A stretch of 64,000 bases of DNA from Anaeramoeba flamelloides (lineage: Eukaryota; Metamonada; Anaeramoebidae): positions 6,324,001-6,388,000 of the forward strand of contig JANTQA010000026.1 of the NCBI GenBank assembly GCA_027625915.1, read 5' to 3'. Within the stretch, counting starts at the first letter, position 1, and each line of letters opens with the position of its first letter. A model generated the notes under the pieces. The model did not search any database. It was not told the DNA's origin and saw only the letters and a program-made list of their open reading frames with translations. Positions 1 through 12,243 of this stretch are shown in pieces. The position numbers and the translations under genes are program-made.

Positions 1-1365
1 GTATTGTTGGTGTTATTACTGCCTTTAATTTCCCGTTTGGATTTTTTTTTTTTATTTTGAGAATATTTTTTGCTTTTTCAATTTTTTGACCAATTTTTTT
101 TTTTTCTTTGGTTACTTGAACGAATTCAAATTTTAACTTTTGTTGTTAAAAATATTTTTTTTTCTCTTTGAAAAGGGTTGAATTTTTACATCATTAGAAT
201 TTTAATCCCCTCTTATTTGTCTTTTAAACTCAAAAATTTTTCGAATTTTCTTCTACTTTCTTTACCAAACATTTTCAAACCAAAAAAAAAAAAATATAAT
301 CAATAAAACTAATTCACAAAAAAAAATAGAAATGCAGTCTTTGGATGGAACGCCGCACTTGCACTTATGACTGGAAATGTTGTTATGTGGAAAGCCGCAT
401 CCACTGTACCATTAGTTGCTGTTGCAACAACAAAAATCCTTGAAACGGTCTTTAAAAAGCACTCCTTACCAAAAGGGCTTGTCACGTTAGTTATCGGACC
501 AGGAAGAACCATTGGAGAAAAGCTCATTACAGATGAAAGAATCAATTTGGTCTCGTTTACAGGATCCACACAAGTCGGAAAGCACGTCTCCGAGGTTGTC
601 CACAAGGACTTTCGATCCACCATTTTAGAATGCGGTGGAAACAATGCAATTATTGTTTGCGAAGACGCCGACTTAGATCTTGCTCTCCGCGCCATTCTTT
701 TTGCTTCTGTCGGAACTGCAGGGCAACGGTGCACAACCACAAGAAGACTTATTCTTCAAGACTCCATTTACGAATCCTTTTTAGAGAAGTTAACAAAGGC
801 CTACAAAACCATCCCAATCGGCGATCCACTCGAGAAGGGCACAATCATGGGGCCACTTCACGAACCAAGGTCTGTTGAAAACTACTTGAACGCAATTGAG
901 TCTGCCAAAAAAGAAGGCGGCAAAGTTCTCTATGGTGGTAAAAAGCTTGAAAAAGAAGGAAACTTTGTCGAGCCAACAATCATCGCGATCGATCATAAAG
1001 CCAAAATCGTCCACGAAGAAACCTTTGCACCAATTTTGTATGTATTCCCCTTTGAAAACTTGGAAGAAGCCATCAAAATTAATAACGAAGTCCCACAAGG
1101 ACTCAGCTCAAGTATCTTCACCAACGACATGAGAAAAATGTTCAAATGGATCGGGCCAAAAGGATCAGACTGCGGGTTGATCAATATCAATATCCCAACA
1201 TCAGGTGCTGAAATCGGTGGCGCCTTTGGCGGAAACAAGGAAACCGGCGGTGGCAGAGAAAGCGGATCAGACTCTTGGAAACAATATTGTAGAAGAGGTA
1301 CCTGTACTATTAATTACGGAACTGAACTTCCTCTTGCTCAAGGAATTAAATTTGGAGAAAACTAA
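1..1365 (+). CDS. ALDH7A1: ALDH7/antiquitin aldehyde dehydrogenase, 3' part
   Basis: NAD-dependent aldehyde dehydrogenase of the ALDH7 (alpha-aminoadipic semialdehyde dehydrogenase, antiquitin) family, which oxidises the semialdehyde of lysine breakdown and detoxifies aldehydes. The gene runs in from the left edge. Exon fragment 1-34 reads [11 protein letters not shown] and exon 330-1365 resumes [10 protein letters not shown], so the intron is 35-329 (starts GTTTGG, ends AAATAG, phase 2). The joined product has the same spacing as human ALDH7A1 (FNFPVAVYGWN). Visible signatures are the NAD-site [10 protein letters not shown], the general-base glutamate in LECGGNNA, the catalytic cysteine in [12 protein letters not shown], the ALDH7 signature [20 protein letters not shown] and the C-terminal LPLAQGIKF. 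About 355 of roughly 510 residues are present and about 155 N-terminal residues lie outside. No damage is seen. Family assignment is secure; the exact substrate is inferred from the family. Confidence 0.96.
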
Positions 1366-2689
1366 TTGATTTTTCTTTCTTTATTTTGGCTTCTCTTCTT
1401 ATTTTGATTTTTTTATTTACTTTTCTGAATTTGCCTTTTGACTTTTTTTTTTTTTCTTCTAACTACGGATTTTGAAATAAGTATTTATGACCTACTTTGG
1501 AATTTACGAACATAATATTCTTAATAATGAGTTGAATTTAATCAAGGAATATATATTTATCTATATATACGTGTGTATGGATGTATATTTATAGAGAAAT
1601 AGATTCATATAAATGATCGTATATTGCATTATTAAAAAAATTTTTTTTGTAATTAAATACAAAAATAAATTTCTTTAAATAGTCTTCAATTTTGGATTTT
1701 TTTTTTTTTTTTTTTTTAAATTTGTTCGAGATTTCATTGAATTGATCGAACCAGAAAAAATGTAATATGATTAATAATAAGCACAAAAGAGTAATGTTTT
1801 AATCATTTTTGTTTATTAAAAAAGTTTTTGTGAAAGATATAAAATCATCAGAATCTAACGGAAAAAACAATAAGCAAACATTTAGTTAAAAAGTTGGACT
1901 ATTTCCAAGAAAGTGGGGCAAATTTATTTTACAATATATCTTATTAAATTCAATCTTCAAAAAAGTTTTTGAAAATACAAAATTATTAACAACTATTTAT
2001 AGATTTATTCTTGATAATAATTCAATTTGTTTCTTAGTATTGTATCACATAAATAAAAGATATTAAATTTAATGATCTCGATTTTATCTGATATTTTTTA
2101 GGGGTGAAAATTGATGTTTATTATTTTCTTTTTGATGCAAAAAAATGGTTTTCAAAAATTTTTTAATCTCAACAAATTTACAAATAGAATTGAAAATATA
2201 TAACTGTATTTTATTGTTTAAAAAATCATTTGTACCTTTTCCATATTTCCTATTTTTTATTGGAATTGGCTGTATATTGTTTTTACAAAAAAAAGTACTA
2301 TTTTTTTTTTATTTCTGAGAAATATTTCCTTGAAAATATTTAGTAATCATTTATTCAATCAGTATTAATATTAAACTTAATTTGGCATTACCCATTAATG
2401 AATACCCCCGATTTTAAAGGTGATTTTTTATGAAATGTAAAAAAAAAAATAATACCCCACTTTTTTGGAAATACCTTAAATAAAAATGTCATCCTTAGGA
2501 AAAATACCCAAAAAATCTTTAATCTGATGAATAAAAATTATGGAATTTATTGTTCTTTTCGAGAATTTTTTATTAAAGCTCTTATGGTTAGAAAACTTAA
2601 GGTAATAAAGAAAAAAATTGAAAATAAAAAATTGAACCTAAAGAATTCCTAATATAGTTAAAAAACATATAAATTCAGTTACACGCGTT
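1366..2689. other. AT-rich spacer, no gene seen
   Basis: Spacer downstream of the aldehyde dehydrogenase gene, made of T-runs, A-runs and short AT-rich microsatellite-like patches (for example around 1545-1600). Reading frames are short and of random composition. No RNA gene or element ends were recognised. Confidence 0.6.
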
Positions 2690-3880
2690 CCCCACTTTTC
2701 GGAGTTGTGCTAGGGTTTTTTTTTAATTCGAAAGAATTGAACATAATCAGAGAGTTTACATCTTTCTTTTAAATTAAAAAAAACCTAACGACAGTGGAAT
2801 GCCAATTGGTTAATGACAGTTTGTGAAATATTTATTTATTATTGATAATATTTTACGTTTTTTTAGTCCTCCTGTTTCTGGAGAGGCTTCGTCAAGTACC
2901 GACGAGTTCCTAGGTTTTTTGAGGTTTTGTATTTTATTGGGAAATCTATTACTTTTTATTAGTTTTTTTTTGAGTTTTCTATTTATTTCTAAAGTAAAAA
3001 AACCTAGAACACTTCAAAATAAAATAGAAAACCTCAAAAAAACCTAGAACACTTCACAAATAAACAAGAAACCCCTCCAAAAAAAACTAACTAAAATCTA
3101 TTGAATTTTCAAATAAATAGAAAACTTAAAAAAACCTAACGAAAATAAATAGATTTTACAAATAAAACAGAAAACCTCAAAAAAACCTAGGCACTCGACG
3201 AAAACCACCGTTAGGTTTTTATTAATTCCAGAAATCAAAAGAAAATTTCAAAAATTTTCCTTTTATTTCAAAAAGTAAAAAAAATAGCTGTTAGCTTTTC
3301 CAGAATTTGACAGAATTGGGTAAAATCTTAGATTTTTCTCTTTTCTTTTGAATCCTTGAAAACCCAGGCACTTTCCGTTGGCCTTTTTAGAATTTAAAAA
3401 ATAGAGTAAAATATTAGATTTTGCTCCATTCCTTTGAATCCTGGAAAACCTAAGCACTTTCCTTTAGATTTTCTTTTTTATTTGTGAAGTGTTCTAGGTT
3501 TTTTTACTTTAGAAATAAACCGAAAATTTATTAACATTTTCGGTTTATTTCAAAAAATAAAAAAAACCTAACGAAAATCTATTGATTTTCTAAATAAATT
3601 GAAAACTCAAATAAACCTAACGAAACTCTATTGATTTTCTAAATAAAATAGAAAAGCTCAAAAAAACCTAGAAAACTTCACAAATAAACAGAAAACCCAA
3701 GAAAACGTAACGGATCTTTTTTTTAATTTTTGAAATTAAAAGAAAATTTCAAAAATTTTCAATTTATTTCTCAAATTAAAAAAAAAGCTAACGACTATTT
3801 TCCAGAATTTGAAATAGTTTAATAAAATCAAAGATTTTTCTTTATTCTCTTAAACCCTGAAAAACCAAATAATAGAGGAT
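2690..3880. repeat. Complex inverted-repeat block, family J copy 1
   Basis: The block is built from short phrases that recur many times on both strands: AAAAAACCTAACGAAAATCT, TTGATTTTCTAAATAAA, AAACCTAGAACACTTCA and GTTAGCTTTTCCAGAATTTG, with their complements. Units are roughly 45-60 bases and alternate in orientation, so the block could fold extensively. A second block with the same phrases lies at 26890-27560. There is no coding potential. It could be a foldback element or a degenerate satellite; the borders are approximate. Confidence 0.75.
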
Positions 3881-4079
3881 AATTATTAATATGGCCATAT
3901 AAATGATATAATATTTTTATACTTTAATATTTTAATTTTTTTTCTTCTTCTCTTTTTTATTTAGCAAAATTTTCTTTGATTACTCATTTCTAGAAACAAA
4001 TATTTATCAAATACGTTTTTCGTTTTTATCCACCTTTATTGCCAATTTTGGTTTTTTTTATTTTTTCTAATTTCCTGTA

Positions 4080-4275
4080 CAGCCAGTTTCACTATTAAGA
4101 CACAAACTTTGAACGAAACTTAAGGTATACAAAAAAACTCAAATTAGAACACAAAATTCAAATTCAAGTAAAATAATTTGTGTAAAATAAAATTCCAAAT
4201 TTTGTACCTTAATTTAAGATATTTTTGAACCTTATTTTTTGTAGAAATCTTGTGCCTTAAAAGTGGAATTGACTG
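4080..4275. repeat. 196-bp hairpin MITE, CAGTCAGTT family, copy 1
   Basis: Begins CAGCCAGTTTCACT, ends AATTGACTG, and is flanked by TA on both sides. The two halves are near-complementary for about 75 bases. Each arm carries spaced copies of a box like AAGGCACAAA (here degenerate). The element matches the copies at 8421, 8906, 42632 and 57482. A TA target and CAGT-like ends are typical of non-autonomous Tc1/mariner-type elements. This is one of the more diverged copies. Confidence 0.85.
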
Positions 4276-4277
4276 TA

Positions 4278-5890
4278 ATTTCCAAAAGGGTTGGGGAATA
4301 TTCTTAATTATAATTTTTTTTTTTTTGGTGAAGTTTGCTTGAAAAATAATATCTCTTATTACTTGAATGAAATTAATACAATAATTAATTTATTTTTTTG
4401 ATATGGCGATATTTATTATAATCTAATTTTTTTTTTCCCAATTTTAAAACAGCAAGTCAGATTGTCTGAGTTATTTTATTTTTTTGTTGAAGTGGTCGCT
4501 ATCTTTAAGAAGATAAAGATAAAAATTAAAATATATAAATATCCCCCAAAAATTGGAAATTTTACGTCATTTTTTAACAAAGCATTCAAAAAATAAAAAC
4601 AACTTCAATAAAACTATGGATAATTTGAGTATTTAGTATGTATCCCATTTCATGTATTTTAAACGTTGGGATTATTTGTTTCCCGATCAGTTTTCAAAAC
4701 AATGCAAATCGCGTCTGGAAATAAATATTTCAAGTATAGGTGTTTAATAAACGATTATTTAATAATAGTTTAACAAAAGTTTATCAAAAAAATTGAGATG
4801 TATAAAGTAAAAAATTTTTATATTCTTTAAAATTAGTTATAAAAATATTTCCTTGTTTTACAAAAAATGAAAAAAAATGTTAAAATAGAATTTTCTATTA
4901 TGAACAATTTATTAAAAAAAAAAAATATAGCCTTATTCACAAGAATAAAAAAAACAACTCTAAGCATTTTTATTCGAAAATAATTAATTTAGAATTTCGA
5001 GGGTGAAATTACCTTATTCCCAAATATCTTCAAGAAAATTTTATTTGAAAAATCAAGATTCATTTTAGAACAAAAAGAGAATTTATTAGTATAATTTATA
5101 AATGACTTAAAAACTTTAATGAACATGTGCAAAAATTGATGTCTTAATATCTTATAATTTTTGGAAAAATGACTAATTTAGTAAAAAAAAATTTATATAT
5201 TAAGACATTACTTTTTGCATATGTGTGGTTATAGTTGTCCTTATTAAAAAAATATCAATATTTTCCAATCAGTTTAGTAAATGAAATTTTTTGGTTAATA
5301 ATTAGAATTATCTCAATAAAGAAAAAAATCTTTATATGAATATTCCTGACATAATTAGACTTGATATTGTGTAATATATGATGAGTGTATTATAAAAAAA
5401 GCGTATAATTTTTTTGTAATGTTAGAAATAAAATCAATTAAGATCGTTTTCTTTTTTATAAATCATTGAAAAAAAAATTTGGATCTTTTGAAAAAAAAAT
5501 GTTCTATTGTGGGCTTTTTTTCTTTGATCAATCTTTATTGATACTTGGCGTTTTTTAAATTTGTATGTTGATAGGATCAACAATAAAATTTTTGTTAATT
5601 ATGTCATTATGTTTTGTGAATTTGATTTTTGGATAATTTTGGAATTTTTTAGTGTTTTTTTTATGAGTATATAGTATATGTACATGTTGTTTAGATGATG
5701 TTTGATGGTATGATTTAAAATTTTGAGTTTATATCGTGAGAAATTTATATGTTGTGTTGATTTAGTTTAATGATATTTGTTATGAAATTATTGAAAGTTG
5801 AAAAATATATTAAATAAAATTACATCTGCTTTTATTGGAATGTATGAACTTACAAAAAGTCAAGAACACATAAATGAAGGTTATAATGTC
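4278..5890. other. AT-rich spacer before tRNA, no gene seen
   Basis: Long AT-rich spacer with homopolymer runs and no open frame of coding character. No element ends were recognised. The 5600-5850 part is T- and G-enriched relative to its surroundings, but no structure was found there. Confidence 0.55.
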
Positions 5891-5961
5891 TTCCGATTAG
5901 TATAGAGGTAGAATGCCTGACTGTCACTCAGGTGGCCGGGGTTCAATTCCCCGATCGGAAG
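5891..5961 (+). tRNA. tRNA-Asp (anticodon GUC)
   Basis: A 71-base tRNA with a 7-bp acceptor stem (TTCCGAT pairs with ATCGGAA), D arm, anticodon stem CCTGA/TCAGG around loop CTGTCAC (anticodon GTC, aspartate), and T arm CCGGGGTTCAATTCCCCG with a short variable loop. The internal promoter boxes are visible: an A box beginning TAGTATAGAGG and a B box GGTTCAATTCC. It closely resembles the standard eukaryotic cytosolic tRNA-Asp. There is no intron and the CCA end is not encoded. It is the only tRNA found in the window. Confidence 0.97.
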
Positions 5962-5964
5962 TAC

Positions 5965-5978
5965 TTTTTTTTTTTTTT
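5965..5978 (+). terminator. RNA polymerase III T-run terminator
   Basis: A run of 14 T residues starts four bases after the tRNA acceptor end. This is the expected simple Pol III stop for tRNA-Asp. Confidence 0.85.
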
Positions 5979-7002
5979 AAACATACTCACGATAAACTTC
6001 AGATGATAAACTCTTCAAAAAATGTAAAATTAGAACGATTTGTTGTTTTTTTTTACAGATTTTTGTTGATTTAAGATCAAGTCCAAAAAAGAATTTGCTA
6101 AAAAATTATAATTAAAAAATCTTTTAAGCAGAATATTTTGAGGATAGAATTCTTTCACTCTACAATCGTTAAACAATTTGTTGTAAAACATTTATGACCA
6201 ATAAGTGTTTATTCTTCAAATTGAAAAAATTTTTCACTTTTAGAAATTACACTAATCTTCAATAAAAAAAAATATTTCTCACAAATGTTAAATTTATCTA
6301 AAGCATATTATTCCTCAAAAATATCCTCTACTTTGGCTTTGTCAATCAACAATATCAGGAACCTTCAAGAAAAGGATCATCTAAGATCTTTCACTTAACT
6401 CTATCTTGTTTTCTCTTCAGCATTGTGGATTTATTCACAAATTTTCGAACCATTGAAGTTTCTTTTCTCATTTCCAAAATTCAGTTCCACACCATGAATT
6501 TAAATAAACAGGGGACTTATCATTTAAAATTCAATTTAATACTGATATTCGAAAGATACTGATAAATTCAGATATAATAAAATTTTAGGTTAAAGTTCCC
6601 TTTTTGTAATCTATTAACCCAACTTTTCCACAGTTTTGAGCAAGAATATTTTTAAAAGTCAAACCAATTTTATAAAGTCTCTTAACATTTAAACCAATAA
6701 AATGTTTTATTCAAAGCTTTTGTAAAACATTAAAAAAATTGAAAATGTTGTTAAAATTATGAGATATTTATTTGAATTTATCAGCAAATTGAAAAAAAAA
6801 TTGATCTCAAAAACTACACAAAAACAGTATCATAAAGTTTCTCTTCAAGAATGTTTTGGACACCATAACAAAATTTGGAGAGTTTTCGTAAATGTTTTTG
6901 ATTTGCTGTCTTCAAAATGAGGAACAAATGTAATAATTTTTTAAATATTTTGTATCAAAAAAAGTAAAACTGGTATTTGGATTAGAAATGGGGACACAGC
7001 TG
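5979..7002. other. AT-rich spacer, no gene seen
   Basis: No tRNA, snRNA or protein gene recognised. A slightly more complex patch at 6330-6530 was read on both strands but gives only a 26-codon basic frame on the minus strand, which is not convincing. Confidence 0.5.
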
Positions 7003-7118
7003 TTTCAACTCAGGTGTGAATCGCACTCATTCGTTGAATGGTTGGGAAATCTTCCAAGTCAAGTTAAAATGTTTCCTGAACATTCAACGAATTAATACGA
7101 TTCAGACCTGAGTTGAAA
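7003..7118. repeat. Short imperfect hairpin, 116 bp
   Basis: TTTCAACTCAGGT at the left is the exact complement of ACCTGAGTTGAAA at the right. Inside, TGAATCG and CATTCGTTGAATG pair with CATTCAACGAATTAA and CGATTCA. It is probably a very small MITE or a solitary structured repeat. No second copy was noticed. Confidence 0.6.
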
Positions 7119-7880
7119 TTACGGTAATTTTCACTTCATAAAAAATATCCTTTTTCAAACAAAAGATCCAAGCTAAAACTAAAACCTAAGTCTTCCGAGA
7201 AAAGTCTATTTATAAAAACAAAAAATACAACAGGAAGTTGAAATTTTAACTCAGTTAGAATTCAAATACTAGTAAGTTGAAATTGTATGCTAATTATTTG
7301 AAACCCTCACACAGCATTTCAGATTAAGATCTTTCTTGTTTCGATAAAGAGAAAATTGTGATTGATATTTTTTGCTTTTCAGATTAAATTCTGTTCATCG
7401 AAATTTGATATAACTTTTCACTCAGTCAGCCAAGTAAGGAAGCTAAATAGAATAAAAAAAAAATACATGCAATCAACAATAATACTTGTTTCAAAACAAA
7501 ACCAGTGTTTTTTTTTTCTAATTGCTCCAATTCAACATCCCAATCACTATCCAGTAGTTTAATTAAGTTTAAATCAATTTTGAGGGTAAACCTCTTGATG
7601 TTTTAAGGGACTAATCCCTCTTAAAAAATTTTTAAATATATAAAATAGAAATTGAGAAAAATTTTTTACAATTACTAACATTTGAAAATTTCCTGTTTAT
7701 TTCCAGATCAAACTTATTTCAAGATAAGGATTCCTCATTTAGAAATTGGAAAAAAATTAAAATAATAGAGACTCGTACCTGAAGTTTATTCTAAATTAGG
7801 TATGCAATTTGTTGAAAATGGTTTATAATTTTCTACACATTGTTTTGTATTTTTTTTTTTTTTTTGATGATTGATATAAA
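7119..7880. other. AT-rich spacer
   Basis: Spacer between the small hairpin and the Tc1-like element. No gene or repeat family member recognised. Confidence 0.5.
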
Positions 7881-8420
7881 CTAAATTCCGAAAATTTGGA
7901 CACGCCTCAAATTTTTCAAAAAGTACTCCCATATCCTTGTAAATACAGTACCTTTCATTTCCAACTTTTATCTTTTTTCAATTTCAAATTTGAGTCGTCA
8001 ATCATTATTCAAAAATTTCATTTTTTTTTTAATGTTTTTTTTAATCGAAGAATGAGAAAACCTCCGTTTCCAAATAATAACACTTCAAAATCAAGGCACT
8101 TCACTTAGAAAATTATCCAAAAAATATGGTATTGGACTTTCTAAAGTTCGTTTCTGTGTAAAGATTTGGAAAGAAGAAGACCGAATTTCAATGAAAAAAG
8201 AGGAGCAAAAAAAATGAAAATTCACTGATGAATTTTAAGATTAGAAAATGAATGGAACAATAAAAAACCGGGAATGAGTTGTCAGATTTTATCAAATAAA
8301 TGTAGAACCCAGTTTGCTCGTTTGAAGTGTTCAAAGATAAAAATTTACAGTAAAAGAAAATCATTAAAATTTGACTACAAACCACCAAGAATCAGACAAT
8401 ATTTAAACACAATACAAATA

Positions 8421-8616
8421 CAGTCAATTTCACTTTTAAGACACAAACTTTCAACGAAATTTAAGGCAACAATAAAAATCTCAAATTATGGAACAAAATT
8501 CAGATTCTACAAAAATAAATTGTAAAAAAAAATTCCAAAACATGTACCTTAATTTTAGAATTTTTTTGTGCCTTAAATTTCGTTCAAGGTTTGTGCCTTA
8601 AAAGTGGAACTGACTG
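8421..8616. repeat. 196-bp hairpin MITE, CAGTCAGTT family, copy 2
   Basis: Starts CAGTCAATTTCACTTTTAAG after a TA and ends AGTGGAACTGACTG. It is inserted in the transposase region of the Tc1-like element. Arms of about 75 bases are complementary. Boxes of the type AAGGCACAAA and their complements TTTGTGCCTT are spaced about 26 bases apart. Confidence 0.88.
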
Positions 8617-8905
8617 TTGCAAAAAGATTACTTTTCGCCTTGGATCATCAATCCAAAAACACGGACTGGATTTGTGTACTTTTTACAGATGAATCGTGAT
8701 TTTATTTCAATTCCAAAACAAGAAAAATTTGGAGAAGGAGAAAAGAACTTGATGGTTTTTTTTTCAATTTTAAAATCGTCTACTCTAAAATTAAAAAAAA
8801 AATAAATAAAGATTTTGTTTTCGAAGAACACGAGAATTTGGGGAAAATTTTGTTTTTTTAATATTGGGGGTTTTAGTTATAACTATCAAACTTATTTGAT
8901 TGTTA

Positions 8906-9101
8906 CAGTCAGTTTCACTTTTAAGGCACAAACTTTCAACGAACTTTGAGGCACAAAAAAAATCTCAAATTAAAGCACAAAATTCAGATTCTAGTAAAAT
9001 AAATTGTAAAAAAAATAATTCCAATTTTGTGCCTTAATTTGAGATTTTTTTTGTGCCTTAAATTTCGTTGAAAGTTTGTGCCTTAAAAGTGAAACTGGCT
9101 G
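8906..9101. repeat. 196-bp hairpin MITE, CAGTCAGTT family, copy 3
   Basis: Flanked by TA on both sides; begins CAGTCAGTTTCACTTTTAAG and ends AGTGAAACTGGCTG. It is very close in sequence to the copy at 57482. It is inserted between the first and second catalytic-aspartate motifs of the Tc1-like transposase, so it postdates that element. Confidence 0.9.
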
Positions 9102-9763
9102 TATTACAAAACCTGTTAATACCGAAACTTGCATCTACAATATTATTCGGGAATCAAAGGTGATTAAAGGGGCTAATATCGTATATGGTCGCGCAAAATG
9201 AGTATTTCAACAAGATCGCATCCGAGCCCATTCGTCCAAAAAAAAAAAAATCTATGAAATACTTACCGTAAAGATATTGTGTTTTGTCTCCCTGGCCACC
9301 CAATTCTTCAGATTTGAACCCAATTGAGAATCTAAGGGGGGTTGTGGAGTATATTTTTTAAAAAAACACCAATCCAAAAACAAAGAAGAATTTATCCAAG
9401 AATTGATAAAAGACTGGGAGGAAGTAAAATGGGAAACGCTTGAAATTTTCGTACAATCTGGAAAAAAGACTCAAATTAGTAATACAAAGAATTGGCCATT
9501 CTATTAATGGATTTTTTAAATTATAAAAATAATTTTTTTTTGTTCAGCTCGTTTCGATAATTTTGGATACAAGGATTTTTATTATTAGTTCTATTTTTTT
9601 TTTTTTTTTTTACTTTTATTTGGGTAAAGTTGATTACTTATAAAAACATTAATAAAGTATAACTTAAAGATGATATAAAATTGAGCTTTGTAAAATAAAA
9701 AAAGTTGTGTTTTTTACCTATTTTTGATTTTGGGCGTGTCCAAATTTTTGGAACGGGGTTAAT

Positions 9764-12065
9764 AAGACAAGAATTTTTTTAAAAAAAGAATTTTAATTAA
9801 TAAAAAAATAAATTTTCAACAAAGGTTTTTTTTAAAATACCTTTTCAAACTCTATTTTTTAAGTTCCGATTTGACTTCGTGAAAAAAGATGAACAAATAT
9901 AGGTTTTGAAACCTAAACTTTTCTTTGTTTCAAAAAAAGCTGTCAAATTGTAAATAAAACTAGTTTATTCCAAACACAAAATTTATTTTTCAATTGAAAA
10001 ACTTTTTAAAAATCGAGGTAATTTTTGACAAATGAAAAAATTAAAATAAACGAAAATTTCCAAGCGATCCAAAAAACACAACCCAAAACTCACATTCATA
10101 AACAACTATAACAACAAACTTTAAAAATATCCTTTAAGTTTGAAGCAATACAAAGAGAAGATAAATTATTGCCAAATAAAAGGCATTAAAAATAGAAAAT
10201 TGCAACACCTTTTTAAGTTTTAAAACTTTCTTTACTTGATATATCACAACTTATAAAAAAAAGAAAAAAAGAAAGAAAGTCACCCAAACAATCTTGTCTT
10301 TATTAAATAATAACAAATTAATTCCAAACAGCTTAAAAATAAACCACATTTTTGGGAGGCCCTTTCAATTGGCTTTATCTAAAAGATTTTTATAAATTTA
10401 TTTTAGGTTGTTGTATCGAGAATTGTGATTCAAGAAGTAAATTTATTATGTATAAACATGTTCTTTTTTAATAATGAAATGTCACTGATTTTTTTTTTTC
10501 TTTGTGTGCCAGAGCATAATTTGGTTTTGATTAATCACCATAAGTACTGAACTTATAGTTAACTACTTAATAACAAAATTGGAATTAAATCTTTATTATT
10601 TTTTTTTTTTTTTTTTTTGTTTTGGATCCTAATTTATTTTTTTTTTCTAAATTAATTTCCGTCACAATAAAAAATATGTGTTGAAGGATAACAAAATGTT
10701 GTGCGTGTGGTAAACTTTTCCGTGAATATATGTATTGGAAATCTTCACTGAAAGTTATTCAAATAAATGAAAATAAAAACAAGGACAAACCAAATATGTA
10801 AACATAGATTCAAGAAAATTCTTCTATTGTATGTTATTAAATTTGAATTCTTCTATTCCTTTTGTTTGCTGTTTTACACCAAGAAATTCAACCCAATTTT
10901 CAAAAACCCCACACCATCGTTTTTTGTTGTTTTTTTCTTCATTGCTTGAAAAAAAATATTCCAATTTTGGGTCTGGTTTTAAAAAAAATCATAAAAAAAG
11001 GTTATCAAATCATTACCTGTCAATTAACAAAGAGAATTGATTCAAAAATTAGGGAGAATGTGTTATTGAAAAAAGGATAGAATGAAAAAAAAATGAAAAA
11101 AAATGAGACTACAAAATAATTTTTTTAAAAACAAAAAAAAAAATAAAAACAAGATAAATCAATAAAAAAATTAAATTGAAAATTCAAAGACTAGAGAACA
11201 AGAATGAAAACGGTATTTCAAGAAAAAAAGATTTGAAAGAGTGAATTTAGAAACCATCGCTACAAAAAATGAACAAAAACGAAAATGGGGCTTTGCAACC
11301 CAGAAAATGATTAAAAGAAACAGAATAATGTTTCAAACGTGTTGTTTCGAATATTATCCAAAACAAGACATAGAATCAAATTTGGAGGAAATTAATGAAA
11401 ATGTCAGTGGGGTGATTGTGTGTGAATACAAAAAAAAACAAAAAAGTTTCCAAAATTTATTTTTTTGCAATCTATTAAAATTAATAAGTTTAAATTTTAA
11501 ACAGAGAATAACAATTTATTAAGAATCCACGAAATAACTAATTTTTTGAATGTTAATCTAAAAAGCAAATACATTACAATTTCAAGTGATCTTTTTGAAA
11601 AAATATTCAAAATTTTGTACAGAATCAAAAGTGTCCATATTACTTAGAATTGGGGATAATGTGCATTTGCCCAAATCTTAAAATCAATTAATAATCAAAA
11701 AAGTGATATTTAGCAAAGTCAATTTTTTGTTAGAATTGTAGTCAAGGTCAAGTTAATAGAACCAGGAAGAAGGTAACAATAAAAAATGTTTTCTATGGAT
11801 CAAGTTTACCACCCACATTTAAAAACAATTTTATTCACCATTTCTCACTTTATTTTTTAGACTCATATTTCGCTTTAGTATGGAGAGGGTTGCACACGCG
11901 TACTATGAAAAACAAAAACGTCAGTGTATTCACTTTTCAAGAACTTTAAATGTGAAATAAATTTCATAAAAATATATTTTGATAACAATAAAAGTCCTAT
12001 CATTGGTCTGAAATACCTAAAACATTTCTACTTCAAAACACAGTACTCTTAATTGCAAAATAAAA
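9764..12065. other. AT-rich spacer, no convincing gene
   Basis: Low-complexity spacer. A 93-codon open frame (plus strand, 11241-11522) has no ATG near its start and no recognisable motif, so it is not called. No element ends seen. Confidence 0.5.
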
Positions 12066-12069
12066 AAAT

Positions 12070-12243
12070 CCAAATTTTCATTTAGCTTTCCTAAAAACAC
12101 ACTCTCAATAATTAATATCAAACATCAAAAGTCTCAATTCTCAGAGGGAAATTAATGGTTTAGCTGATTTTAAGAAATAAAAGTTCCAAATGTAACATGA
12201 TTATTAAAATCTTTTTTGGAAAGCTGAATGAAAATTTTGTTCA
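12070..12243. repeat. Family I palindromic MITE, copy 1
   Basis: Ends with inverted repeats of the form AAATTTTCATTTAGCTTTCC and GGAAAGCTGAATGAAAATTT. Related copies lie near 14255, 16618 and 25705. The inside is AT-rich and non-coding. Confidence 0.7.

Larger units (their letters stand above)
7884..9760 (+). mobile_element. Decayed Tc1/mariner DNA transposon with two nested MITEs
   Basis: The ends are inverted repeats sharing AAAATTTGGACACGCC; the right end read inward starts AACCCCGTTCC and the left end is a few bases shorter. Inside, on the plus strand, are remnants of the DDE transposase: CVLFTDES near 8670-8695, FQQDRIRAHSSK near 9210-9240 (compare the family's FQQDNAPCHTSK), and PWPPNSSDLNPIENL near 9290-9335. 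Order and spacing fit Tc1. The frame is broken by several stops and shifts (for example a stop right after TDES) and by two 196-bp hairpins inserted at 8421 and 8906. It is non-functional and old relative to the inserts. Confidence 0.92.

Noticed and set aside
2690-3880. CRISPR-like array
   Set aside because: Eukaryotic context, units in alternating orientation, no constant repeat and no unique spacers.
8628-8831. Minus-strand 67-codon frame
   Set aside because: Opposite the Tc1 transposase remnant; no support of its own.
11241-11522. 93-codon plus-strand frame with some complexity
   Set aside because: No ATG near the start, no motif, no splice context; consistent with chance.
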